Positions 1 to 12,200 of a DNA stretch of 64,000 nt are shown piece by piece. How positions within the stretch are numbered: position 1 is the first letter of the stretch; every line of letters begins with the position of its first letter. The DNA comes from Piper betle (taxonomy: Eukaryota; Streptophyta; Magnoliopsida; Piperales; Piperaceae). A program made the translations under genes and the position numbers. The notes under the pieces are model-generated. The model did no database searches, had not been told where the DNA came from, and saw only the letters and a list, made by a program, of their open reading frames with translations. The DNA is taken from NCBI GenBank assembly GCA_033002965.1, contig JAURVB010012880.1:1-64000 (forward strand), read 5' to 3'.

Positions 1-820
1 TACTCGATTTGTTGTTCATAGTTGGTATCTCGCTGTGCATTGGGTACTATCTGTTTTTTTTGGTCTTCTTCTTATTTGAGTTTGTCTGTTTGATGCATCG
101 TTGTTTCGAATTGTTTCTTCAATTTGGTTGACTCGTTTTTTTAACCACTAGATATATCTAATGGTTTATTTGCAGGGTGTCAATATGGAAGGATAAATAA
201 CCGCAGGAAAATTTGCCATTTGAACTTTGGTTATTTGTTCCTAATATATTGTTTAATTTTTTATTATATATATATATATATATATATATCTAATTAATTT
301 TTATTTTAAAGATTATTGTGAGAATAATAATTCTCTTGTTCGAGATGATATATTATAAATATATAACTAAGTACCGACATGTCATGCACACATTTTCTTT
401 TATATTTACCATATTATTTTTATTATAAATATAATTTTTATATTAACTAACCTAATATTTTTCTATAACGCTGATAATAATCTTTGGCTACTTACAAAAA
501 TTAAAATGTTAAACATCATTTCACATATTAGCAAACTCTTAGTTGTGTTTGAAAGTTGATGTACTATTGGAATTTTAAAAAATGCATTTATAAAAGAAGA
601 TGGACATGTATAAGTTAAGTTGTGTTCTGATCCATTCAATTCCAGGTTCTAACAAGTTCTTTTTAACAATAACATAATCAACATTCTTACTCCCATATTG
701 TGACCACTATTCAAATACATAAATATCATTTATTTAGTGGCATTTAATTTTAAAAGTTTCAAATAGATCTGGCATGCATGAGTGGCATGACTAAGAACAA
801 AACATCTTGGATTAGAAATG
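1..820. other. AT-rich non-coding stretch
   Basis: No gene, RNA gene or recognisable element was seen on either strand. The stretch is AT-rich and holds one TA microsatellite at 265-289. It ends where base composition changes abruptly near 820. Confidence 0.5.
265..289. repeat. TA dinucleotide microsatellite
   Basis: An uninterrupted run of about 12 TA units is seen directly, in AT-rich non-coding DNA. Confidence 0.9.
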
Positions 821-1215
821 GACTTTGAAAAGCTTCTTCCTCACCTCCGCAGGAGTTTCTCCCACAGTTCGCCTCTTTCCCTCCCAAAAAGAGAACCTCT
901 GGCATAAGCAAGTTATGAGTCCGACCATAGCTCACGAGGCAGAATTTTGCTTTTCTTCCTTACAATAACTATTTTGCGGACTATTCAATCATAACCATCC
1001 ACACCTGCTTCCCGAAGTTATTCCATCCGGTATTCTCCTTACGGTTCGGTAACTTGCCACAAGGACCTCGCGGTTGCCAAACAACGAACGAGCTGCGATA
1101 GGTCTGTTCAACCATTCATGTGTTCTGACCGGTGTCCGATTTCTTTGGTAAGTTGGCCTGCTCGAGAGGTTTGACCTTGACAATCATTTTCGCAGTTATT
1201 GTAAAGGATTCAAAA
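821..1215. other. Unassigned higher-GC segment, possibly organelle-derived
   Basis: About 390 bases of more balanced composition interrupt AT-rich DNA. A 64-codon open frame lies on the minus strand (989-1183), rich in Arg and Ser, with no family I recognise. The sequence style (few A/T runs, phrases such as ttacggttcggtaacttgcc) resembles plant organelle DNA more than the flanks do. That is an impression and not a match, and a decayed transposon fragment is equally possible. Confidence 0.25.
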
Positions 1216-2255
1216 GGGCTGACCGGGATGCAAGAAAAAGAACTTCCTCTAACTTCAAGCACTTTTATATGAAAAAAATGCATTCGTTGGAGCTAGTAAA
1301 AAGATTCTCTTGAATAAGCAAACATTCATCCTCCTTCGAACACTAATAGTGGAAGTTAAAATAATGCCGCTCTAATTATTTTTTGGTGTTGGTAGAATGG
1401 ATATTAGTGCATCATTCCTAATTCTTTGAAATTAATTCCCAATTGAATCTCACTCACACCATTTTGATTTTGTTGTTTGGCAAGCAAGAAAATGAAAATC
1501 ACGATGTTTTATTTTCAGTTAAAGACTTTTAGCTAACTAGAATGGTGGTTAGATGTCCCAATTAGGAGTCAAATTATGAAATATGTTAATTTAATCTTAT
1601 ATTTTATACCTACCTCGTAATATCTAATTTATTAATAAGAATTATTTATACATTTTAATTTTAGTTAACTATTTTTGAAAGATAACTTAAGCCTATTAAT
1701 TTATATTATGGTGGTCATTATAAATAATATTAAAATAATCTAATTCCGTTCCGTGTAAAATAATAAATTGGACTAGGGACATAAATTAGGTTACCGGTTA
1801 TGAGATATGGAAGGATGCAAGCTGGGTTTAGCAACAAATCAAGTATTAGGCTTGGGGTCTATCAATGAGTTAAGTTTAAGAATTTCAATAACGAAATTTT
1901 CTGCATGGATTGTGAAATCCATAAAAATCTGGTTTATCAGTGAGAATAGTTTATAAATCTTTAACTTTTGTTAACTATTATTAAAAAGATAATTTAAGCT
2001 CATTATATTATATTTTGGGTCATGTCGTTATACTAATCAAAGAGTCTTATCTGCCATAGTTATCTTAGAAGATATTTGGCAAGGTAGATAGATATATCAA
2101 GTTAGAATCGTTGACGTGCGCAATAAGCAGTCCCCAAGTTAGTAGGAGAGAACGCGAATGAACCCGATGGGCTCAAGTTGACCTCGTCCAGCCACACGTC
2201 TTTTATAACGAGCCCATGAGCCGGTAAGGCAAAGGCTTTCAGAGGTGGGTTGGCC
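1216..2255. other. AT-rich non-coding stretch
   Basis: Nothing recognisable was found on either strand. The short frames in this stretch show no family resemblance. Confidence 0.45.
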
Positions 2256-2260
2256 AGGCT

Positions 2261-2320
2261 CCGCAAGATCCATTGCGCTTTTGATTGGCACACCGCAAGA
2301 TTCCATTGCGGCTTTTGATT
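2261..2320 (+). repeat. Imperfect 27-28 bp direct repeat upstream of the Ole e 1-like gene
   Basis: Two near-identical copies (2261-2287 and 2293-2320) both read ccgcaagat(t)ccattgcg followed by (g)cttttgatt. They lie about 350 bases upstream of the ATG at 2669. They could be promoter elements or a local slippage duplication. Nothing further distinguishes these. Confidence 0.6.
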
Positions 2321-2574
2321 AGGCTGGGCCGGGCATAATATAATTTCTTTCATATTTTGAAACTACCACCATATTGTGAGTAGTAATTTTTCAACTTTAA
2401 AATCATAATATATATTTTGAGAATCCCGGATAACTGCGATCCATGGAAGTGAAGACAACACCAACACCTACCAAACAAAACTATGAGCAAACCTGCGGGC
2501 TGCGAGAGTGTCACGCATGCCTCATAGAAAGAAATCACGTTAAGCACCTCTCAGCCAAGCTGCCAAACCACCCC

Positions 2575-2580
2575 TATAAT
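2575..2580 (+). promoter_or_regulatory. Possible TATA box of the Ole e 1-like gene
   Basis: TATAAT lies 94 bases before the ATG at 2669, a plausible distance for a plant TATA box with a short leader. AT-rich DNA gives such matches by chance, so support is weak. Confidence 0.3.
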
Positions 2581-2668
2581 TATGTGTACAACTCCTGAGC
2601 CTCAACCATCACCAAAGCTAACCAAATTCAACCCAGCATAGTACACCATAGAACTAACATACAGTAAC

Positions 2669-3160
2669 ATGGCGAGGCATCTTCTTGTCTCCTCAGCATT
2701 ACTCGTCTTGTTTGTCTCTGCACTTAGCTCCATCCAAGCCTCTGATGTAGAAAACCAAGACGTGGTTGTGGAAGACATGATCTATTGCGAAAGCTGCGAC
2801 TGGTTTGTAAGCTGGCGATCCACTCCCTTAGAGACGGCTAAAGTAAGTTTTTGGCTTGCAGAGACTACAAGAACAGGTTGAGCTTCTACCAGGTCTTTAC
2901 CACTGACCCAAATGGCTGCTTCTACCAGGTCTTTACAAGATGAAGCATTCCCACTTGGATCACCCTCTCCAAGCCTGCATAAATTCACCTTGTTTCCTAC
3001 CCCCAATCATCACGGCGATCTCATTTCCAACATCAACCTGGGCATCGATGGCACACCGCTCTACTACGAGGACAAGGTGCTGCGAGGAGAGAACTATGAT
3101 GCAGTAACCTACAAAACCGGGCCATTGGCTTTCCAACCAAACAACTGCTCTGTGTATTAA
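2669..3160 (+). pseudogene. Pollen Ole e 1-like secreted protein gene, frame-broken
   Basis: The first frame (2669-2881) starts with a clear signal peptide (about residues 1-25, ending near SIQA). A Y-C-E-S-C motif and an A-K-V-S-F stretch follow, as in the N-terminal half of Ole e 1 domains. From about 2857 the homologous sequence (C-R-D-Y-K-N, then D-P-N-G) continues in another frame. From about 2935 a third frame gives H-L-D-H-P-L-Q-A-C. From about 2985 the original frame returns with the C-terminal part, ending N-N-C-S-V-Y at the stop. That makes three frame changes, each net minus one. A 19-base direct repeat (gcttctaccaggtctttac) lies at about 2883 and 2919. Members of the family are small secreted Cys-rich proteins of unknown biochemical role. 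The gene is either a decaying pseudogene or a gene with sequence errors. No intron fits: the GTAAGT...CAG pair at 2843 is only 19 bases long. Confidence 0.75.
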
Positions 3161-3169
3161 AAGGCTTGA

Positions 3170-3860
3170 GGAGTTAAACAGTCAGGATTTGATATTTCTT
3201 CACAAGTTTCTTAATTTGTTTACAAATAACATTTGGTCAATGCACTCTAAGTTCATCAATTTTTGATTTATATTTCTCACAGTTGAATTTGATGAAAAAT
3301 TTTAATTATATCTACTCCTCATCATACAGCCTTCTATTGAGCTGTTCCTCTAGCAGACATTATTATAGGTAGAAAGAAACAGGCTAGTTTTAAAAAGTTT
3401 TTGATAGTTCAAGATTTCCTGGCCTAGTGATTGAAACCATAATTAACTTATATATTGGTGGACATACCTAATGGTGCCTGATAAGAGCACCACCACGCCA
3501 AACTCAGCCTGAAATGCCTTAGATTGAGTTCAGTCAAATACAACAGATTGACTCGGTGAAAGTTCATGCCTAAAAAGACTGATGTCAGTAGACTATTTTT
3601 TATTATTGATGTTGTGAACTGCTTAACCCTAAAAACAATTGCACCATTACAAAATCTTAAAAATGAACATACAAAGAATTGCACGTACCATCATTTGGCA
3701 GAGAATAAATAATAATGAATACAATGTTGATTCTCATACCTCAATGTCAAAGTCCAATCATATAAGTAGTGACTAGGACTTTATAGCGACTTCATTTCCA
3801 TAGAAAATCCAAGCAGATACTCCTTAGTGTTAACCACATATCAGAGACATTGCGTTTCAT
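3170..3860. other. Intergenic spacer, tail to tail
   Basis: This lies between the Ole e 1-like pseudogene (+) and the stop codon of the nardilysin-like gene (-). It should hold both 3' untranslated regions. No further gene is supported. Confidence 0.5.
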
Positions 3861-3863
3861 CGA

Positions 3864-6157
3864 TCAACACAGGCTAGGATAGTATTTGGCTGAATTTTTG
3901 AAGGAACCAAGATCGTCAATAACATTTCCAAACTTGAATTCTGATTCAGTCTCTGATGTGACAGTGGTGTTGCAACCCCATAGATGGACTGCAAGTCTTC
4001 GACACTTCAAAGAATCAGGTCTGAGATATGTCTGATACCAGCCAATAACATCACTTTTTCGATTGTCTTAAGCTCTTCAACTTCCATCTTTTGCATCTCA
4101 AATAAATACCTGTTATCAAATAAAATTGAGTTCCTTTTTTAGCAGAATGCAGTGAGTAAGATGGAGAATATGATAAAGGATCTATAGTGTTAACTTCTAT
4201 GAGATAAACATTCGTGAAAATCAAGAGAGACTTAATATTCAGTGTATATTAAGTCATATTTGTGATCCTTGGGAGGTTTTCCATTGACTGCTTACACTGT
4301 CACGCTCAATAGTCACAATAGTGACCCTTCAAAGTCAAATTTGGTCCCCACTTGGGAGGTTTCAACAAGTTAAAGAATACATAATACAGTTACAGAAATA
4401 CAAAATAGATGACATTGGAAAACAAGCATCTACGAGTTATCACACTTGGTAGGATATGCTATTGTCCAACAAGCCTTGTGATTGCTCAGTGATTACAGAA
4501 GGCAATGGATCTAACAAGTACTTGCCTCTTATCAACAATTTGATTCCAATGGCGATTTGTTTCATGAATAAGAGAAGGATCCTTCTCCAATTTCTCTTCT
4601 ATTAATCCAGTGCGGTAATTTACAACAGTTTCAGCGTCAAGGTTGTCCTGTGTTCAGTAAAAAAGACATTCAAGAAAGAGATATTCAAGGAAACATATCT
4701 ATCTACAGAGGAGATGCATCAACAATCAAAAGTCAAATATTTCTAAGTTAAGTTTTAAAAAAATTATTTCGAAAAAACCATGCAAACAATATGTTCACTC
4801 TTTCTTTTATTCTAATAAGGCAAATATTGTTCCATATATACATTAATTATGGCACTAATAGCATGTGAAGATCTGACCAAAACAGAAAGTGAATTGATTG
4901 GGAAGACCATAACACCTTGTAAGATATTGAGTTTATCCTAGAGAGGCAAGTAGATATGATGACTAATTCTAATCAACGAGGATAAATCATCAAAGGAAAA
5001 ATATAGGACTCTCAGATACGCAAAGCCAACATGATGGCATCAAATTTATAGTTAAAAAAACCATATTATGCGATATCAGTTGGTCAATGTATTACACACC
5101 ACAAGTATGTGCAACTCAAATACAACTACATATAATTTTTTAAAAAAATTGTTTAAATTTAATTTGATTTGATTCAATATTATCTTGATAAAATAGAAGT
5201 TAGAAATTTTGGTTTTGTTTATAGCAAAAAAGAGTTATCATACATAGTTGTTCAGAAGGCAGTTATATTCTTGGAATCATGTTTCATTGTTCTGATTACT
5301 AGTAAGATTAAAGTTCCCATTTAGTATGTTAATGGTGCTACATTTGGAGTTGGATTTGATTCTCTTATTGCTCATGTTTGTTATATTTATTAAAAGCATA
5401 TTTTTAAACTTACATCATTTTGTTTTCGCCTTCTCAATCTCTTATCAGTCATGTTGCTTTTCGTTAGCTTTAACACTCACTCTGGATACAACATCTTGTT
5501 TTGCCGTCTCGAGGCCATAAATAAATAGAAAGTGACCACTTATATATCGACATTTAAACACAGACGTTGCCTAAACAGCATATGGAAAACATTGAATACA
5601 CTACCACAAAGTGCATTCGGAGTGGCCCTTCATTCAATCACCCAGCACCAATCCGATGGGAAATATCTAAAAGGTGAAAAGGCTTTTCCCTTCCTCCTCT
5701 GCCTATGTTTTAAATTTTCTTATTTCAAAATATTTTAATCAAAGAACTTCATTCTAGGGATAGATCCCCAGAACTAATAATTAAAGTTTTGTATTTTCTT
5801 ATTTCAAAATATTGTCATTCATACTAAGCATCCAAAACCAAGTAAATACTTAATATTATAGTTGCATTATTATTTTCTTCCTTCACCTATCAAAAAACTA
5901 TGATATAAATTTTAAAATAAGTAAGAACACCAAACCAAGTAGAAAATAATAACATAATAAGGTTTTTTATTTAGAGTATGATTGTACTTTATTGACCTTT
6001 CAACAGAAATTAAAAATAAAATAATTAAATAAATAAATTTACATAAAAGAATTAAATTCAAGTAGGATTATACTTTAAAAAGTATAAAACTTAAATCTAA
6101 ATATTTAATCCTAAAAATATTGACAAGAGTCTCGCCATGCACATGCACAATAAGCTG

Positions 6158-6204
<47 letters not shown>

Positions 6205-9200
6205 TATATGTTTATACTTAAGTGGAAGATAATCAATTTCAAAAAGGTATAACAATATAGATAAAAAGTGTAGAATAAAATTCTAACTCAGGTAAGATTG
6301 TACACTAAGTTAATTTAGATCTTGAAAAAAAAATCAAACTCGCTAAAGATGGTAATAAATATGATTAAAAAAATAGATTTAAACTTTTGATATTTTTAAA
6401 ATTATGAAATAAAAGTTATACTTTAAGTGGGTGTAAAATATAAAACTTAAACCTAAATTTTAAATAGTACTCTTAATAGATTTTTTTTTATAAGATCCAA
6501 TTACTGCACACTACATATTAATTCGTAAAATAATCTAAGTTCAAGCTTGATTATACTTAATTGAAATATATTCATTTTGAAAAGAGTATACTATTATATT
6601 TTAAAAATGTATAATAGATTATTTTTATAATTATATTATAATATTAGACAAAGGTATAGAATTGAATTTGACTAGAGTATGTTTATACTCTATTTGATTT
6701 ACTTTCTTAAAAGATATACGTGGGTTACCCAGATATTATATCAATACCCTCAAAAAACAATTTTTAAGAAAAAGTCGAAATCATAAGCTAAGTAGATAAT
6801 AATAATATAAAAAATTTCATCTAAATACGATAGTATTCCATTCTTCTCTTATAAATTAAGTAGATATTAATAAAAAAGATATTAGTTAATTTTAAACAAT
6901 AAGATTTCACAAATATATGTTTTATTATAATTGTTGAAATATTTGACTTGGTCTCCTAGTCTTAAGGATGCAGTTAAGAATTTGAATGTATGACCTCATC
7001 AGTGGGTCTAGATAGTATTGTAGAAATTGGTGATTATGGATCTACGGTTGTAAGTTATTATCACTTTTGAAAGTTGTACATGCCTAATAATAAAGACAAT
7101 GTCACAATGGTAATATTTGATTACCAAGCTTCCATTATCATGTTTTTTTATAATAATAATATCTACAATTTTCTGAATTAACTAGCCGGTGCAACACGCA
7201 TATATACACCTAGTTGTTATGTATTTGGAAGAGGTAGAACTATGGTCAAGCTGTATGCCCTCAACTACTGTCCCACTTGAAATTAACTACACTGATAAAC
7301 TAAAAAAAAACAGTTAACAACTAACTAAATCATTGAAGAAAGCTTTCTACCAATTAAAGTCATGCAAAAGTATAACCTGCAGGCTATAAAAAACTCGTGG
7401 GACTTAAATATCAGCTTAATTAAGAAGAAAAAGTAACAAAACTGCTTATGAAAAATAAGTTTATTACCAGCAAGTCTTGCAGACTGTCTATGAAGTGATT
7501 AATTCTTTCGCGCAAATAATTAGGGCCGTAATCCGATGATTGAACAAGGAAGCAAAAACCAAGCACACGGTACGTCATGCGCTTCCCACTTTCCACAGTG
7601 TATCCAAGTTGCTCCTTTGTCCTATCATTATGCAAAAGAATAATTCCCACTACATTTGCAATAAAAATTTGAGGAAAATCCCTAATATTAAGATAATTAA
7701 AATGAAGTAATATTTCTTTTTGACACTTAAAGGACAACTCCTGCAGACATGCAATATTATGGTGAAAACAAACCTCAGCGTTCTTGTTGATATTAACAGA
7801 TAGACAAGACCAATAAGGGAATCATTTAAAAAATGGAAACATAACAGTCATCCATGATGCTGAAGAAACAAGACACCCATCATGAAGAGAACATATAGAT
7901 ATACTATAACAAGACGTAGTAGTGCAATAGCCTAGTATAATATGCCAACCTCAAAAAAGAAATCTTTCAAAATTAGTATTACTTAGGCAAGAAGTTGTGA
8001 CCATGTGACCCTACAAAGTAATGAAACAATGACTTTGTGATCACATCTTTCCACTACGTTAAGGGTATACATCCATTTCATGCAACAGATGCTTATTATA
8101 ACTCAAAGAACAAGAACACTGCCTATATGAGGATTGAACATCGCCTTTTTGACTTCCACTTCCATGAATTTGTTTCTATGCCTATACATTGTTCTATTCT
8201 CCTATTATAAGAACCTCCTTTTCTGATTTTAAATTGTGATCCGGTAGTTAAGGAATAAAATTTATAAACTGGTCAAAATTCATACAACAGCAACTATCGA
8301 TCCAGGTTTATTGTTCAACGAATATGCCTTATGTTCCTTCCCCTCCTACCTTCCTAAACCATCAAACTATAGACCATCTTTGATCGATTCATTTGAACAA
8401 TTCTAACAAAAAGGTGGGACTGATTTTCTTTGAATAGTGCAACACATTGTTGAAGTAAATATTAAATTGTTCCTTTCCTAATAGTTTAAGCTTTTTGAAA
8501 CAACTGATTATAATCACAGAGATAAAAGGCAACCACAAATCTTGCCGGAGGTATATGCCTGGAGGAATAATAATTTGGTCCATATTGTATTCGATAAATG
8601 TTTGCCCCATGTTTGCCCACGTGCTCAGCTATGAAAATTTGTTTGTCCACGAGGGAGGAGTGTTAAAGTAAATGTTAAATGGTTCCTTTTTCTAATAGTT
8701 TGCCCTTTTGGGATAAGTGGTTTAACCATCTTAAGTTTACAATCATCGCCTTCGTGTCTTTATAGTGGTCTTGCCAAAACTCTCAAGGGTGAATTAAAGA
8801 TGACTTTTTCTTAAAATGTGGCTGCATACAAACTAACAAGCCTGAAAGGAAAAAGAATGCATTTTTACCTTATTTGATCAAAAAGGGTTCTTCAATTATC
8901 TTATCAAATAAATCAGTCACAGCTAGGAGTCTCACAGTCTCTAAACCCAAATCTTGCTCAATTTGAAAATACAGCTGCAAACAAAATTTTAGAGAGATAT
9001 GTCAAGTCACAGAGATAGTGAAACTCATAAAATGTGGAATAAGGAGTTATGAGAAACATAGATAAGTGCGTTACCTCAACCACAGAGTTACCTTCAATTT
9101 ATTTTTCACCGTTGTACTACGGATAAAGTTAGCGCCAGCCGGTAAACATAGAATACTTTCATGATGCCTACATTCCTTATCTAATTGTCTTGAAGAAAAC

Positions 9201-12200
9201 AAATTTTTGAAGATGTTACATATCTCATATACATCGTTTTGAACCAGATTCCCATGGCAAAATCCCTCGATGAACAACTGCTACTCCATCCAGAAGCAAT
9301 GACAATGAGTGACAAGGCCAAATTAACTTCAATAAAACGCTAACACTAAAGCCTATAATACAAAAGAAGAAACAGGTTTTAATACCTGGGACAGAAGATC
9401 AGGGACAAAAGCATTCAGATCAGAAAATGATAAATTTTTAAGGCACAATAGCTTGTCATCAACATCCCAAAATTTCTGCCGCATCACTTGCAAGCGCAAA
9501 TAGGAAGAGTGACTCAGTGGTTTCATGTTAGCATTTTTATATGATCTTTCCAAGTCCTCCTTGATTACCTGTCAAATGTTAAATGCATCGTTTATTATTT
9601 ATATTGAATTAAAAGGAACAATGAATACAAATTTGTCACGCATACTCCTATGTTTAAAATCCAAATACTCAAAAGTAGCCATCCTTTTCTCAAGATTTTG
9701 CTGAAATTTTTCAAAAGTCCTACAAGTTACCCACCTTTTTTTATTCACCAGAGACTGTTTTCTAAAAGTTTGCCATTTATAATCACATGGACCTATTTTA
9801 AATTTGGTAAACATCATAAAAAGAAATACACCATTCTCATAGCTAGATTAGAAAATTGTCATGGGGTACCTTATAGCGGTCTGCAGACGGAGAAAAGACT
9901 TTGTTATATTCAAAATCTCCACGAGTAGAGTGTGCAATTTGTCATTAAATCCAAAAAGCTTCAATTCAAGCTTATCACCAAAAATAGACAGTGATGTTCC
10001 TAGCCTAGCAACTCCAGCCTACATAAAAATAAAGACAAAGATCAGGTGTGGAAGCAAATGTTAAAACACCTAAAAAGCTAAACTAATCATGCAACATCAT
10101 CTCTAACCTAGCTACTCCAGCCTACACAAATAAGAAAGATGGAGATCAATGTTGATCAGTGTTATTCGTATTGCAACAAAATACTTGTAACTACCTAGCT
10201 TAAGCCATTTAATGACTTTGGTCAGAGAATTATTCAAGGACAAGTAGGCATAAAAAACAAGAAGTTTTTAACAGTCAGGTTAGCTTTACCTGGTACAGAA
10301 CCTCATTCAATGCATCTTTGAGAAGATTCGTAAAAAGCTCAGTTAAAACACAATTCTTGACATTCTCATACCCTCCTTTGACAGTTATTAAGAAATATGT
10401 GTTTGCACGAGGGACATTGAATGTACAATCCAGCTTGTACCACATTTTCATTGATGGTTCATCTACTAAGCAGTCTGGGCATTCATGGTATCCTGGCTTA
10501 TTTGAAGCAACTGTCATTTGGCTTCGGACAGAAAAGTTACATGGGATGAACTCATTTTTTGGAGGCAAATGTATTGACAAATTTACTTCTTGCGGGTTTC
10601 TCCAAAGTTCTAAATGCAATGGCGGTATATTTTCTTCAGTGTAAGGAGATCCAAACCATGGCTCATATTGAACATCTGCAAGCAAAGATCGGGGACAAAA
10701 ACGAATTTGCATCAACAAAAAAGCAGTCACTGTGAAGGCATGTTTTCACAGAAGTAATTGTAATATCAAAGAATGCCTTAAGGTGCTTCCAAGTTCTTAT
10801 GCTGCTTCAAGTTAACAGGATAAAGAAAATGTCAATATGTACAATGGCCAATCCCAAAGATAACAATGAGGATGACTTCACTTAGACAATTCGATGCAGG
10901 AGTTACTTAAGCTTTAGTCGCTACTTAATTTAGGACTTAATATTATTAGAATTGTCTTATTTCCTATCTGAATTTCCTTGCTTAGCAGCCAGCACTACAA
11001 ATCTTTTTATGTTTTGGTAGTTCACTTGTATAGGTTGTCTATTGAGTTTATAAATGTTATTTTCATTGCCCCTGATCATTAGAAACTTCGATAAAACGAA
11101 AACTGAGTTTTAATTATTCCAATTCATTTTGTGGTGTAGAATCTGATGCTCGCTGTATGCTAACTCTGGTGATTTTAGTTCTCTGTGCCAACTTTAGCAG
11201 AAAATCCTCGTGCCAACTCCAAGGTGGACTTATCTTCTCAACACCTTCCTCCCACTACATTCCCCATCACAATTACTGCATCGACATATTCCCATCATCA
11301 GAATTTACATCTTATAGTTTTACACACCAACTGATTGCACCTTTTTACATTAAATCTATGATTATCCTAGGAAACAGAAAGTGGCAATTTTATATCATAA
11401 TGGCATTTCCCACAAAACCTCCAAAGTGGGAAATAAACAATAAAATCAAGCACCCAATCATTAAATTTTTTCATTTAAGAATACAAAATGCCAAAAGACA
11501 AAAAAACTGCAAAGACAAGCAGAAATATAATTCAGAGAAATTACCTACTGATTCCGTATTAAAATTGTTTGTCACAAAGTCAATCCTCATATTATCTGGA
11601 GTAAAAAAAGTCAGTAGATATTCAACCAACTTTGGATCCCACTCTTCGAAAGCATATTGCCCAAAAATCACATGCTCCTCAGCATATAAAAGCAAGTTCT
11701 CTGTAGCACAATAAATTCTCATAGAGGGTCAACTTAAAAGTCAGATAAACTCACAAATATCTAAAATTTAACAGTAATCATTATTAGGCTACCTGGGATG
11801 TTATTTATTAATGAAAAAAATGACAAAAAACATTTTATGTTTTAAGGAAAAGAAACCTGCAAGCTCAACTGCATAATCATCTTGAGGCTGCTCTTCAGAA
11901 TATTTGAATTCCATATTGCCAATATCACGGAGTTCTTCAAAAACCCATGCTTGTGGCCCCACTTCACGTAGTAGTTTAAGGCATTGATAAACAGTCCCAA
12001 TTACTTCATTTACCTGATAGGCATTGGAAAATCATGTCATATAACCAATCTAGGTTTATGACCAGGAATTTAAATTAAGCAAAACTGGACAACGGGTACA
12101 AATATTAACATCTCAAGACAACTTTTATACACTACAAGAAAGAACTAAAATGCAGAAAAGGAATATCAACGAGATACCTTCTCAGAACCTGACTCGGTAA

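Larger units (their letters stand above)
3864..10018 (-). other. Nardilysin-like exons 14-20: C-terminal domains with frame breaks
   Basis: Exon 14 loses one T between K-S-F and P-S-A-D-R-Y-K, and reading on gives a stop at the next junction. Exon 16 loses one base before N-S-V-V-E; an upstream donor (AAG/GTAACT) would keep frame but drop those residues. Exon 17 has five T where the E-E-P-F-F-D-Q reading needs six. Exon 20 has five A where I-E-K-S-D-V needs six. Exon 18 ([10 protein letters not shown]) and exon 19 are clean. The stop is at 3864-3866. Confidence 0.82.

Noticed and set aside
2843..2861. GTAAGT...GCAG in the Ole e 1-like gene as an intron
   Set aside because: 19 bases is far below any plant intron, and removing it does not restore the family reading.
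2880..2900. 16-base word gagcttctaccaggtc shared by the Ole e 1-like gene and the LTR family (near 48868 and 58968)
   Set aside because: In the gene it encodes conserved family residues and no similarity extends beyond it, so chance is the simplest reading.
10318..10644. Plus-strand 108-codon frame
   Set aside because: It is antisense to protease exon 13, whose minus-strand reading is conserved.
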